Origin: Babesia bovis T2Bo
Lineage: Eukaryota; Apicomplexa; Aconoidasida; Piroplasmida; Babesiidae
Length of the DNA stretch: 64,000 nt
Direction: 5' to 3'
Assembly: GCF_000165395.2 (NCBI RefSeq)
Contig: NW_026261571.1
Span: 1,264,501-1,328,500 of the forward strand
Shown: in pieces, positions 10,739 to 22,888 of the stretch
Layout of the letters: each line of letters begins with the position of its first letter
How positions within the stretch are numbered: the first letter of the stretch is position 1
Program-made: the position numbers and the translations under genes
The notes under the pieces: model-generated
Databases searched by the model: none
Told to the model about the DNA's origin: nothing
The model's input: only the letters and a program-made list of their open reading frames with translations

Positions 10739-12423
10739 CTAGACACCAGGGAATAGAATAACACACGGTAATAGCAGTATAATTGACGCCGTGTAGAAAC
10801 ACCCTGTATTTTATATGGATCCCTATGACTGACTAACCTGTTGCAAAGAAGCAGTAGTCTAAACCGCCGAAATTGCATAGATATCCACCAAGTATAGTGG
10901 AAACAAAAAGGATGACTCGCGATACGTGCTCAGATGCAATCCAGTAACCTTTACTGTTTTCGTTGCTATGCTTAAGCATAACAACCGCTGTTAATGCCAG
11001 AGGTGTGTTCTGGAATGTTGCTCTGATAACATACAAAAATAGCATTAAAGTTTTATCCCGCGACTTCACGAATGCATAGAGGCATCTGTTTATTGTTTAT
11101 GATAGACCATATAACCTACATTAATGCAACTATCTTGGACCACAAAATTGTTATAAGGTGCCCGTGACGATGTGCCTGCTTGTCGATTACTGTGACGTGA
11201 TTAGTAACTAGTACATGAACTTACTAAATAACAATCCAGCGGACGTGATAGGTATGCAAATATTGGCTAACCATACAAGGCGGTATTCAATTTGACACCG
11301 GATAACCATATAATGGAACAGGAATCTGATTGATAATCCCGCTCCAATAAGTGAGAGTGCGTTCATTGCGAACATGATATATGGTAAAATGCGATGTCTT
11401 TCGTTTGGAATTTGTAGGCCCATATCCGTGGACTCTACGTCAGAAACGGTATCAACAATTGATAAGTTCCCCTCGCTATCAGTTAACATGGGCGACACTC
11501 CATCGTCGCCGTGCGATATAGGTTTATTATTTACCTTTTGTAACTCGAACGTGTAGCCTACCCTCACGACGAATAGTGCGAACACCAGGAAATATGCCAT
11601 TTCTGCATTCTTTAAACTGAATGGTACATTGTAATTCGCAAAGCTTGTATGCTGTAGTGTCGAGACCATGATTAGAGTTGCTGGACCGACAATGTTGCCT
11701 AATTTAGCAACTACTGACGATAGAGTCAGATAGTGGCTCATTTGTTTCTTTCCAATTGACGATACCAAAGTATCTGATATTGCGATTTCTTGTAAGGAAT
11801 ATATCACGTAATATATGCCGTGCCATGCGATATGAATCATCATGTTGTTTACACGTAACATCTTGATGAAGTATAAAAGCATCACAGTTAAGGCAACAGA
11901 TGTGTATTGCGACACTAGATAAAAATGCTTATCCAAACGATAGTATGTAGCCGCCCAACCAAGCAAACCGCCAACGGCAGCACCGAGATGGTGTACTGCA
12001 GTTATCCAACTCAACTATAGAATTATATGTGACTACATTCTAAACCTACGAAAACACGATCGTTGAATATACTAAGTTGGCACATGTTGACAACCGTTGG
12101 GAAAATGATTGATTGAACCACATCGGTTAAGAAAATGATCTGCAATCTGCACAGTGATTAGTATAACATTCCATATGTTGGATAAAGCAATAAACGTTAT
12201 TAAATCAATATCCAAACAGATATTGAACGTGAATGTAAACACATATAGTATATCTTAATACAACTTACACATTCATGGCATTAGGATGGACTTTCTTGAC
12301 ATCAGTAGGCATCTCATTGAACCACCAATAGAATCGCATTAACAAATTCAACATCATTCCGGGATAGCCAAGGAGTGCTAAAGAAATCCATATTAGAATC
12401 TCAATTACCAAGAATGGCAACAT
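10739..12423 (-). CDS. multi-pass membrane transporter, major-facilitator-like
   Basis: Six exons reconstructed (12269-12423, 12073-12146, 11225-11995, 11120-11189, 10838-11085, 10739-10803), giving 460 residues from the ATG at 12423. The protein is dominated by hydrophobic helices, such as MLPFLVIEILIWISLALLG, the IIFLTDVVQSIIFP segment, SLIGAGLSIRFLFHYMV and ILLLPCVILFPGV. One hydrophilic loop of about 50 residues (HGDDGVSPMLTDSEGNLSIV) lies mid-protein, as in MFS carriers with a central cytosolic loop. Small introns (34-35 nt) bracket the 70-nt exon. Splicing around 11996-12072 and the 5' end are less certain: an open frame without ATG continues upstream and could belong to an extra exon. 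Substrate cannot be inferred. Confidence 0.7.
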
Positions 12424-13137
12424 TATGTTTATAACATTATAGTTGTCTACTATACAAAGCACTGTGTCACCTGGAAGGCCGCTGTCTAAGCAGACCTTCC
12501 GTCATGTATCCTTAAACAGTAATACGTAAGACCAATATCACATTAAATCCCTTGCATATATTGTTTGTATCGATTAGTATGAACCATGGAATCACCCCAT
12601 GATAATGTGCAAGATTCCACTGCTAAAACGTATTATTTACATCATAACTGCATCTGTAATTTATATCAATTCGTTGTGTAATATGTTGTGTTGCACAGAA
12701 CTCTATGTCTTTTGTTATATATGCTAAAATGAGGCATATGTGTTGACAGCATCTGTTGATGCACAGATGCTGTCTATTATTACCATAAGAGCTTTTATAT
12801 CTATTGTTGCTTTAGCAAGATATTCAATATTATAGTACATGAATATCATCTTTACTAAAATATAATTTTAGGCACGAATAGATTAATTTTGCTGAGGTCT
12901 TATGTTAACGTAATGTAGAGCGGTAATAATAATTATAGCCTTTGCCAATCTACACATTTCATTAAAATATATTATATTGCTTTATAACAATTACATGTGA
13001 GACTAACATAGTCTATACAATGAATTAAACCCATGAAAAGCATGCTGTTCTTTATCCCATTGTAACGCCACACACTATATACTCATTATATGATATCGCA
13101 ATATAGTGAAGACCGACTGTGCGCCTACCATATCTTA
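12424..13137. other. divergent intergenic region with a hairpin
   Basis: 714 nt between the transporter (minus) and the G-patch gene (plus). AT-rich apart from a perfect inverted repeat at 12745-12774, listed separately. No other feature seen. Confidence 0.55.
12745..12774. repeat. perfect 12-bp inverted repeat, 6-nt loop
   Basis: GACAGCATCTGT at 12745-12756 is followed by TGATGC and then its exact reverse complement ACAGATGCTGTC at 12763-12774. The stem is half G/C in an AT-rich background. Could be an RNA hairpin, a transcription end signal or a protein-binding palindrome; nothing in the sequence decides between these. Confidence 0.9.
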
Positions 13138-13720
13138 ATGAAGTCTAAATCTAAACAATTTAGGGAGAAGGTGCAGAATGCTGGTTGGTGTGTTGCATTT
13201 GGATTAATAGTATGTTAGGAGTAAATGCTAAGTTTGAATCCAAGATAGGCGCTGCCATATTGGCTAAATATGGATGGAAAGAGTAGGTTGATATAGCAAT
13301 GATTACATAATTGTTAGGGGAGATGGCCTTGGTAAACAAGGCGAAGGTATCGTCAAGCCTGTTTCACTAAGTGCGGTAAAGAACAACAAAGGGGTAGGTG
13401 TGTTTGTATACTGTATAATATCTCAACAGTTGGGAAGCAAAGATGCTGATCCTTGGCATAATTGGTGGGATGACATGTACAACGACTTGGCCAAGAAATC
13501 AGTAAAGGTTAAATCTGTGAAACCTAAGTTGTCTAAGGTCAAAAAAAAGGATAAGGAAAAATCGAAAACTAAGAAGTCGCTGATAGAAATTTGCAAAGAC
13601 AGAGTCGCAGCAAATGGCGATGATACTACTGTAAGATCATCTTTAAGGAATGAACATAGTGAATCTGAGCTGTCTTCTGATTATCCAACTGATGAAGAAC
13701 ATTCAACCGAAAAGAAGTGA
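13138..13720 (+). CDS. G-patch domain protein, GPATCH4/PINX1-like
   Basis: Nucleolar RNA-binding cofactor; G-patch proteins commonly activate DEAH helicases in rRNA or mRNA processing. Four exons (13138-13183, 13219-13282, 13318-13393, 13430-13720) give 158 residues; introns are 35, 35 and 36 nt. The G-patch reads AAILAKYGWKEGDGLGKQGE and ends VKNNKGLGSKDADPWHNWWD. The WW-D tryptophan motif directly after the G-patch is what GPATCH4 relatives show. The C-terminal half is lysine-rich, then acidic and serine-rich. The first exon (MKSKSKQF...) is inferred from phase; an ATG at 13212 falls inside the first intron. Confidence 0.82.
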
Positions 13721-13787
13721 TTCAGCTCACCATCTTAGCACGGATCTTATTTTAATACTATACTCAATGATTAACTGATTGCATCTG

Positions 13788-16700
13788 TTAAGAGCCATCG
13801 ATTCCAGCTTTTGATTGATCTGGCACAAGGACTGCTTTAATGTCATCGGGCAGTTTCTCTAGAGCTTTAGTTAATATATCGTTGTAATGTTCTTCAACAA
13901 ATTTGTACATCTTGTGAGGCCATGTTAATCGCCAATTAACGACGCGTTTGACTACACGGCACCAGTCGTAACCCGTGCTTGGCTCAGCTTTAGTGCATCC
14001 GTTAATAACATCCTTTATGGCATCGTTGTCACCACTGTCCAACTCAAATGCAAGGAATGTGCCCCAAATGACACCATTGGATTCCTCTATGGCCAAGGCA
14101 CGCTTGAACCATTTACGGGTTTTTAATACCTTGCCATCACGCCAAAACAACTTCGCAGCTGCCATCACAACCAATGGTGAATTCGAACATTGATTGAGTG
14201 CGTCGACTGCCTTAGAGTTTTGAGCGTTGCGCTCCTCTAAAAAGATGGCTCTCGCCCATAAATTACCGGAATCGGGGAACTCCTGTAAAGACGAGGACAT
14301 CATAAAATAGGCGTTACCAGCGTTGCCAGATTCAAGTTCTATATCAACTGCACGGAGCCACAAAAGGTCACAGCTTTTAAGTATATTCTGGCATAGCGAT
14401 TCAATCAATTCTTCTTCCTCCTGCATGGATGTTGTTGTCGCAGCGGGAATGTCTCCATATGCCCTTGCTAAGCGGAGCAACTCTGTAGGGGATAACTTTT
14501 TAGTATTCACTGTAGCAACTTGTTCTGTATGCTTAAGGCGTGGGCCTAAAATGCACCGTATCTTTGTTTTAGCAGCATCTACGAGTGCCCGTGCTTTAGC
14601 ATGTTCATTGTCACGCACCAGTGACTCTAAAGCAAGTAACCAGAGGCCAACACTCCATGGGCATTGGTCAGCACCGTCTTTAAATATGTTAATCGCCGTT
14701 GCTACATCTGGTTCTGGCAATTCTAAACGTAGTTGACCTGCAATCATCCACAGTTTGTCAAAGTACGGATGGATTTCCAACGCCTGGTCACAAAGGTCGA
14801 TAGCCACTGAATAATTACCCAGCTGGCGCTCGAGCTGAATACTTTGCATCCATATCTTCCGTGTGCCACATTGCTTCCTAGATCTCTCCAGCAATGCTCG
14901 GGCACGTTCAAATTCATCATGTTCTCGCTCTAATTTAACAGCGGCTAATGAGATTGATTCAACATCCATGTTTTTGGAATAGGCATCCGCCAGTATAGCT
15001 CTTGCACTTTCTACATCGCCCTGTATCCACTTATGTTTTGCTGCCATTAACCACAATATATCGGAATTAGGACAGTACTTGGTAGCCTGTGATAGTACGT
15101 CATCAACGTCCTCTGGTTTGCCATGTCTGGTCTCAAGCTCTGCCAAAGCCAGCCACAATGACTTTTTCGTTTTCATTTGTTCCAGGGCACTCCGATATAT
15201 TGCACGTGCACACGCGAACAGTTTTTTTTCTTCCATGCGCTCACCATCTTCTAGCCATGTCTCCTTAAGCAAGGCCGGATCTAAGCCGATGTTCATGGTG
15301 CACTTAATAATTGCTTGTGCCGTCTGTACAAAATTGTTTTCCTCACACTGCTCAGCCTGTTTTAACCAGTTGCTACGGACATGTATAACCCCCTTTTTGC
15401 TGAGATTATCCAAACCACGTGATATGATTTTCTCAACCTAATAGCAATATTAATCTGGAGTAAAAAACCCACCATCTGCTGGTTACCGTTTGATTCCTCG
15501 AGTTTAGCAGCAGTAATCCAAATATCTGCATTTGTTGGTAGATGCTTACGCGCCTCGTTGAGCACCTTCTGCGCCTCTTGATATGAACATAGCCTGGCTA
15601 GAGCCAACCAAAGATCCACGGAATCGGGAACGCATTCTACCGCACGCTTGAGCATGACATATGCATCTGTTTCGTCTTCCAACGATATAGCATCCTTCCA
15701 CAGCCTGACTGAATTAGGAATGAACTCAAGGGCCTTCCGTAGAATACGACGTTTATCGTTGACGTTTGATTCACGCCGCGCGGCTTCAACCCATATTTTG
15801 ACTGACTGCGGAACCATGCGAACAGCCTTTGCCAATACGGCTTTAGCGTACTCTGGCTTCTCCAAACGAGCTGCTTCCAACCAAACGTCTTCTCGGTCGC
15901 CACACTTTTCACAGGCCTGTGCGATAATTTCCCGGGCACTCGAGATTTTGCCCGCCAACTCCTCAATACGGGCTGCTGCTATCCAACCGGGAGCGTGGTT
16001 AGGGTTCGTAGCAATCACTGACTTTAGAAGTTTTCGTGCTTTCTTTATATCGGCTATGTCACTATCGCTTTTAATGTTCATGGAGTTTAGATCCGTTAGG
16101 TAACCCTTGGGGTCAACGACCGTTTGACCGCTGATGTTATCCATAACTTTATCCAATGTGATAGATAAAACAGCACCCCTGGCTTCACCAAGATCATTCA
16201 ATGAACTTGTATCACCAGATGTAGCACTGATCAAGGAAGAGCGTACACCTGATGGTGTTGCACTACCACCCATAATACCTAATGGTGTAGAAAAACCTAA
16301 AGGCGTTGATGTACCTATACTGCTCTCAGATTGCATATGGACCTTGGCTGAGTATAATAACGAGTCTGGTGCCGCAGTATACTGATGTTGGCGTTTGTTT
16401 TGTTGTTTTCGCTTAAAGGAATAGTCACCTATGGAAGGTATGGATTCCCATTCTTCAAGCGATAGGTTTTTTAAATCACGCTTTAACGGTGCGAGTTGCT
16501 GATGTATAGTGGGCTTGTCAGCACGATGTTTATTAACCTCTGTTCTAATCTGCGATTCACGTCTCGAGCGCCTACGCTCATCCATACGATTGTCAATAAA
16601 GTCATATATGAGATCTGCCTCTCTATCCTCGTCATCGTATTCTGCATCTTTGAATAACTGTTCGTTCTCGAGGTTTAATGAATCCTCCCCTCCAACCACA

Positions 16701-17024
16701 GTCAAATCTACTGCTTCGCTGACATCGTCACGCGATACACCACCAGCAAAACTTGTTGCGCCCCTACCACGTCCAGGAATATAACCCTCGGGTGCTTTAC
16801 CGAATGGACTGTACAGATATGTAACATAACATAAGACCTTAACATACTCTGCAGAAGATACCGATGAATAGCCAAAATCCGCTCTAGTAGTGAATGCTGT
16901 GGCACTAAGAACACATTATAATGATTAATTGGTAATTAACCTACCCTCGACCAGCTCCAGGAGCGTAATGTGCAGGCTCATTAGCCGATGGTATAAACTT
17001 ACGTGCTCCCGGCAAAAGCGACAT
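13788..17024 (-). CDS. PRP6: pre-mRNA splicing factor PRP6 (U4/U6.U5 tri-snRNP)
   Basis: Tri-snRNP scaffold bridging U5 and U4/U6. Four exons (16945-17024, 16848-16904, 15473-16808, 13788-15437) give 1040 residues, against 941 in human PRPF6. The PRP6_N region is present: PGRGRGATSFAGG, DEDREADLIYDFIDNRMDERR, and LSLEEWESIPSIGDYSFKRK. It is followed by an array of HAT/TPR helical repeats, for example WIAAARIEELAGKISSAREI, VKIWVEAARRESNVNDKRRI and LWLALAELETRHGKPEDVDD. Introns are 40, 39 and 35 nt. The short N-terminal exons are fixed by the conserved ADFGYSS segment. Convergent with the G-patch gene, with 67 nt between the stops. Confidence 0.95.
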
Positions 17025-17164
17025 TTTTACAATGGAATCTCTACATGGCACAAAGCGAATATGTAAAACTACTTATATATAGAATACAAGAGAGATATCA
17101 GCCCTATATTTGAGATATTACCCTATACGTGTTAATACACTTTGGACAGTGCCAACACATTGCC

Positions 17165-17420
17165 ATGGTAATGCCATCCAAGGATTTCAACATACGTGCC
17201 TTTACTATTGTAGGTGTACTATTGGCATATATTAATTATGTTACAGAAAGGTGTGTGTTGCGTTTGTGCGCTGGGATACCTGTATGTACTAAAGAAGTAT
17301 GTTGCGCTGGAGTATCATCACTACAAACGAAAAAGATCACTTATTGAACACGATGCCAAGCCAGATCAAATGAATATGATTATGGTAGAACGGTTTATTA
17401 AGGAAAAGTCTCAACGTTAA
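17165..17420 (+). CDS. small single-pass membrane protein, unrecognised
   Basis: Two exons (17165-17209, 17247-17420) separated by a 37-nt intron give 72 residues. An N-terminal hydrophilic stretch (MVMPSKDFNIRAFTI) leads into one hydrophobic segment (VCCVCALGYLYVL), then a basic region KKYVALEYHHYKRKRSLIEH. The size and a single helix followed by positive charge would suit a subunit of a mitochondrial membrane complex, but no family motif is visible. Its last 23 nt overlap, on the opposite strand, the 3' coding end of the next gene. Confidence 0.6.
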
Positions 17421-19368
17421 GGAACCATTCACTGCGGTATGTGCGAATGATCAGGTACTTTATCAGATAACCGAGTTTTACGAATATGATGTGAATGAAA
17501 GGCAAATGCTCCGATAGTATCGCTAAAAGGAAAAGAAAAAGTCCAAGCTTTAATATGGTCTTAATAAGGTATGAATAAACTATACTCGTCAGACCCAATA
17601 CTCCACAGAACGCAGCTATTATAACTCCATAACGACGAATCAGCGCCAATGCAGCATTAGCGTACCATATAACGGCGTTGACGAAACTTAAAACTTGAAC
17701 CATGCGTTTCCTTAATTTCGGAGGTACACTGGTAGATAAACAATTTGTAAGAGTCTTGATAGAGATGTTCTCCTTACGACGTAATGATGTATTCAGCTTT
17801 GTATATATTTTCACCTCGTCAGTGAACACATGAGTAGGTATACATTTCATATTACGCTGGAACCGCTCCTTAGCTTTAAGAACACCTTTAACATCTTCAT
17901 CATCCTCAACAACTTCATTCAAAAAATTTTCTAGACCCAAACCGCAAATCGTCAATCGGCGTGACTTTTCAAAAACATCACCAAAGTCGTTCTTGTATTG
18001 CCGCAGTGAAGAAGCACGTAAATATAATATGAAAACTCCTACAACAAAGCAAGAAACGGCAATCGATTTGCTATCAAAGATGAAACCAGCAATCAGTATT
18101 GATAGAATCAGATATAGGTAAGGTGTGGGAGATAATACGACATCGCCCAGACCGATGTGTTTCTTCAGAGTGTTGGCAGCTACAGACAACTCATAGGCAC
18201 GTGTTACAATACTGCACAGAGATGTATCTTCCGAGTCGTAATCGTCTTCGATTGTGCCTGGTGAAGCCATGAAAGCATTGATTTCTTTTTTCATATCTAT
18301 TGGCATCCGCGATAAAAGTTTGAGCGAAATGGATGTGAAATAATAGTTCTCCACTGTGTGCTCACAACATACTTGATAGTCGTGACAATTAGCACAAAAG
18401 CTGTAATCAATATCACTCAATACAGCAGGAACCTCTGATAATTTGCAGCATGTACAACCGTCCTTGATGAAAAATGACTTCTTTACATTGAGATCATAGG
18501 TTGCTACCTTATTTGAAAGTGGTATCTCATCGGTGGTTTCTTTGGAATAATCTGTCTTAGCAGGGGCATGCACGCTGTTCAACTCCTCCGAAGCGTTATC
18601 TTCAGCAGTGGAACCTGATGTACCAACATCATTGTTTTCGGCATTCGCAGTGTCCTTATCAATTATCAAGCCTTTGCTATCTAATCTCCGGGGAGCCTTC
18701 TGTGGTGTGGTAACCTCCGAAGTGTCAAGACGAAAGTCAAAATATCTGTACAATGCCTTTTTGTGAACACTGGTGGTGTACGATGAAAGATAGGCACATA
18801 CACGGCAAGCACAGCAAACTCTATTATTGTCTAAAAATGGTTTGCCGTTTACGATAGGGTAGTATAAAATACCACCCGGGTTGTATGTGAGGAACATAGG
18901 ATTCACACGAAAGGCGCATATCATATTATATCTCTTCCCTGGTACAAGTAAACTCAGCTCAATATTACACCAAGATATCAAAACTTCATCAGTCGCCTCA
19001 TCCGTTAATACTGGACGAATTATCCTTTCAATTGGCTTATCCGATAAACGCAGCTGAAGACATTCATACAGCTTTAGTGTAATGATTGAATTTGGTGATC
19101 GTATGCGTAACCTTATTGCATTATCAAACATATCATCCTCGTGGTTGAGCACACGGGTCTTATATACAAGTTTATTATCAATATATATGTCAATGCGTGG
19201 CATATATATGGCACAGGGAAGAAATGAATATTCCTGGGCAATATGCGACAAAAATTGATTAATATGCAGGTCCAATATAGCATATTCATCCTTGACAGTG
19301 GAATGCACGTCGTCTTCCGCATTATTGCCAACAGGAGAATCTGTGTCTTTAGAATCTGTACTCGCCAT
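17398..19368 (-). CDS. membrane protein with C2-like N-terminal domain and cysteine clusters
   Basis: Single exon, 656 residues, not assigned to a named family. The N-terminal part (about 45-150) reads like a C2 beta-sandwich: DIYIDNKLVYKTRVLNHEDD followed by SPNSIITLKLYECLQLRL. Two cysteine groups follow: CCACRVC, and a set made of GCTCCKL, CANCHDY and CCEH, which could bind zinc. The C-terminal third has several hydrophobic helices (YLYLILSILIAGFIF, SCFVVGVFILYLRA, GVIIAAFCGVLGLTSIVYSY, LGLFLFLLAIL). A C2 domain plus a C-terminal membrane hairpin resembles MCTP-type membrane-contact proteins; that parallel is my inference. Overlaps the small plus-strand gene at its 3' end. Confidence 0.7.
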   Translation of the reverse strand: MASTDSKDTDSPVGNNAEDDVHSTVKDEYAILDLHINQFLSHIAQEYSFLPCAIYMPRIDIYIDNKLVYKTRVLNHEDDMFDNAIRLRIRSPNSIITLKLYECLQLRLSDKPIERIIRPVLTDEATDEVLISWCNIELSLLVPGKRYNMICAFRVNPMFLTYNPGGILYYPIVNGKPFLDNNRVCCACRVCAYLSSYTTSVHKKALYRYFDFRLDTSEVTTPQKAPRRLDSKGLIIDKDTANAENNDVGTSGSTAEDNASEELNSVHAPAKTDYSKETTDEIPLSNKVATYDLNVKKSFFIKDGCTCCKLSEVPAVLSDIDYSFCANCHDYQVCCEHTVENYYFTSISLKLLSRMPIDMKKEINAFMASPGTIEDDYDSEDTSLCSIVTRAYELSVAANTLKKHIGLGDVVLSPTPYLYLILSILIAGFIFDSKSIAVSCFVVGVFILYLRASSLRQYKNDFGDVFEKSRRLTICGLGLENFLNEVVEDDEDVKGVLKAKERFQRNMKCIPTHVFTDEVKIYTKLNTSLRRKENISIKTLTNCLSTSVPPKLRKRMVQVLSFVNAVIWYANAALALIRRYGVIIAAFCGVLGLTSIVYSYLIKTILKLGLFLFLLAILSEHLPFIHIIFVKLGYLIKYLIIRTYRSEWFLNVETFP

Positions 19369-19811
19369 ATTTTAGAATTTGTTGCCACATTTAACCGATC
19401 AGTTCAAGAGTTGATAATATAAAGTTATTAAAAAATCATATAGATGGAAATACATAATAAGAGTCGGTAATTTAAAGTAAACGAATTACTATACATAGTT
19501 TAAATCAGCATACATTTAAAAGACATTGTAGCATCAATTTTCAATGTCTTCTGTAGCATTCCGGAACATATTTAATCCTTAAAGTTATTATACTAAAATG
19601 AAAATTAATCCACATCTCATCCCATCAAATTATGATTATTTATTATACCCTCAATTACACGTAGTGTGTTGGAATAACCAGGGATGTACCACACCATGGA
19701 AACAAATTAGACAAGAATTTTGTGAGGGTGTTTATTTATAATTTTCATCTGTCTCACAGATAAATATTGTGAGAAGGTGTAGCTATTCATTGGCCTAACG
19801 TTCACCTCAAC
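19369..19811. other. divergent intergenic region
   Basis: 443 nt between the C2-like membrane protein (minus) and VPS35 (plus). AT-rich, presumably two promoters; no motif or RNA gene identified. Confidence 0.5.
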
Positions 19812-22519
19812 ATGTCGAGGCGAGGAGGCTGCTGTCACGATGATGCCTATGATGGCAACTATGGCTATCATGAGCTCGATCAGTGCAAGCTACTTGAAGA
19901 ATCGCTATTTTATGTCAAAGAACATGCCTATTATATGCGCCAAGCTTTGGTAAGTGGATGCTGTATGTAGGAGTGTATATGTTATGTGTGTTATATCATT
20001 TTTTCAAAATGTGTTGTCATATTAGATTACATAATGGTCAACACCATAGCAAATATCTTGATAAAGGGCCTATTTGGCTTTGCTGTGTATTGTTATTCCT
20101 TACTAAAACATTATTCACTATATGGTTCCAATTTCTCGTTATAAATATGATTATTCTTATATTATGTCATAATGATTGGAAGCGTTTGCTTATTTGGGTG
20201 TTTTGTTGCATTAGCAGTATACGCATTTTATCTATACAACCCTTTCGTGTTGCGTTATTGTATGCTGATTCAACATTGTAGTAATGCTAGTATATTGGAT
20301 AGTAATATTCTCTAACATGTAGTTTTCACTCATCTAAATGGTATTTATTGTTATTAATGTCATTATAGGACGCTAATGATTTGGGCGAAGCACTGAAACG
20401 TGGGATAAATGTCATTAGCGAGTTACGTACTTCAAGTTTAACGCCAACTAGTTACTATGAACTATATATGAAGGTTTTCAATGAACTACAAATATTATCT
20501 GATTTTATGGGAAATGAAGAAAAGAGTGGCGTGAAGTTAAATCAGTTATATGAAACTGTCCAACAAAGTTGTTTTATTTTGCCGCGATTATATTTACTGA
20601 TTATGGCAGCATCCCATTGTATCAGAGAAGGTAAAGTATCATCCAATGAAATATTAAGCGACGTTACTGAATTGTGTAGAGGTGTACAACACCCTGTCCG
20701 TGGACTTTTTCTGAGGTATTTTTTAATTCAAATATGTAAGGATAAGTTGCCAGACTCCGATGCCAATAATCCCAATGGGACATTGGAGTCGTTTAATTTT
20801 TTAATGAGTAATTTCAAAGAGTCAGTAAGATTATGGATTAGATTGAATAATGGTTGCCATTCGCTCTTGGAGCAAAAGCGATGCGACAAGCAGCGTTTGG
20901 AATTGGGCTTGTTGGTCGGAACTAATTTGGTCAGAATGGCGCAATTAGAACATTTGGATTGTGAATTCTACACTCAGACGGCTTTACCAGCCATATTAGA
21001 AGAAATTGAGTCAACAAAAGATGTTGCCGCCAAAAAGTACCTGTTGGATTGCCTAATACAAGCTTTCTCAGATGAATACCACCTTAAATCATTACCCAAT
21101 CTTCTCAAAGTCATCGTTAATTCTATTTCTACTAATGACTGCGTTAAAGTCGTATGTACATTGATGAATCGGCTTTCTACTTATTTCCAATCCTCTGAAT
21201 CTGCAGGTGATGATGTCCATGTGGGTGTTGTGTTCGAAGTGTTTCATGATCACTTAAGCACAATAAACATACGTGATGGAATCACTCTAAAGTGCTTTTT
21301 AGAACTTCAAGCAAGTTTTGTTGAGTTCACTTCAACTGTGTACCCCGGAATTATTGAGCACGTTGAAGTTATTCTAACCCATGTGGTTAACGTTTTGAGT
21401 TCATGCGGAACTGAGAACATGATTCATGAACCAGAGGCTTGCGAAAGTATCGTAAAATTACTTACTTTACCTTTACATACCCTTGGTCTGCGGTCATTGG
21501 ATATGCAACACAATGAACCCTTATTGGGATTTTTGCCAAAGCATTTGCACAGGAATGTTGCAAGGGCAATGATTGATGCGTTGATTGATTCGAAACTAAA
21601 GATTGAGAGCTGCGAAGTCTTCGAATCGATATGCCGTTATTTGAAATCATTGTTTGAAAAAGCAGAGTATGAACCGTCAGGTCATATATTAATGGAAAAT
21701 CAAAATCACGTTTCAAGATTCATACATACCATTGAGACATATGACCCCAAGGACCAATTTGACATATATCAGCGTTTGTCAAAACGTATGATTAGTCAAG
21801 GTCCTATGCACTATCGATACAGCATATCTACACTTATTTGCCGATCTCTTATGTTGGTTTTCAAGCCATTTGAGCCCGCTGGGGAATCGACACCTGTTCA
21901 TAGATCTCCTGATACACGTGACGCAGCAGATATGGCATTGTCGATATTTAACTTTGTTAACGATTTATTGGCTCGTGTGAAGCCCATGATACCGGAGGAA
22001 TCCTTGAAGTTGTCTATGATGTCTGCAATTACTGTTAATGAGCTTTGTGGCCTTATGAATCTCGATATGCAAGAAGAGTCCAACTACATGAAATTTGGCA
22101 ATGTTTGCCATAACTTTATCGCAAACTGCTGCATCATTTTTGAGGAAGAAGTTGTGGAATCTGACTCCCAACATCGTTGTCTCCTTTACCTCATATCAGC
22201 CTTCTGTTCTAAAATAACAATTTTAGACCCTGAACATCAATCTTCGATGGCAATGAGACTAGCGAAATACGCTATTGGTATGCTGAAGCTGGAACAGCAG
22301 TGTTCTGCTCTAGCTCACGTTGCATCATCATTTGCCAATAGTGGGGACCACTTTAAGGTTAAATGGGCGCTTCAACGATCTCTTACGGCAGTGCAGCAAC
22401 ATCAGTATCTTCCGCTTGGAGATGTTAGTCAAGCATTAGCCCCTGTTAAGGTGGTTGCTGCAAATCTGCAGAATCGGTTTGACCTGTCTGACCTCATGGA
22501 GGCAATCAACCAATATTAA
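19812..22519 (+). CDS. VPS35: retromer subunit VPS35
   Basis: Core of the cargo-recognition retromer that recycles receptors from endosomes to the Golgi; in apicomplexans retromer serves secretory-organelle traffic. Two exons (19812-19949, 20369-22519) give 762 residues (human 796). The N-terminus carries the VPS35 signature LLEESLFYVKEHAYYMRQAL, then SYYELYMKVFNELQILSDFM and HPVRGLFLRYFLIQ (the conserved RGLFLRxYL motif that contacts VPS26). The rest is an alpha-solenoid. The 419-nt intron is long for this window and separates the first conserved helix from the next. Apart from a T-rich frame without homology I see nothing inside it. Confidence 0.94.
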
Positions 22520-22888
22520 TTTTTTTACCATACATTTTACAATTCATGAGTGATATATCCCTCTACATGTTGTATACTAACATAATGTTTCATAAAATCT
22601 TCCGTTCGCCTTCTTTTTCGATTGAAATATCTATTACATTCGTATAATTGATTATGGTGCTAAACATTATTTTGGAAAGAAACATCGTATTTCTCCAAAT
22701 AAACCTATTCCTAACATTCTATATGTGTAAAGCTCGTCAATGTATACTCTATAGTATTAGAATAATTGAAATTTGATAATTACTGTAGCTACAAAAGGAT
22801 AAATATTACTGGTGCCTATATGAACACTACAAAGATAGATAACTATATAGGGTATCAGTATTACTAATGAAATTGGTTCAGTGAGTGA
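22520..22888. other. convergent intergenic region
   Basis: 369 nt between the VPS35 stop and the stop of the minus-strand small membrane protein, so mostly 3' UTRs. No feature seen. Confidence 0.5.

Noticed and set aside
13212..13220. ATG at 13212 as the start of the G-patch gene
   Set aside because: It falls in a 35-nt intron; using 13138 gives a basic N-terminus and keeps frame into the G-patch.
15079..15441. 120-residue plus-strand frame opposite PRP6, and similar frames at 14323-14736 and 15648-16103
   Set aside because: Antisense shadows of the HAT/TPR repeats; no independent homology.
19958..20281. 107-residue hydrophobic plus-strand frame
   Set aside because: Lies entirely within the VPS35 intron; hydrophobicity comes from T-rich intron sequence.
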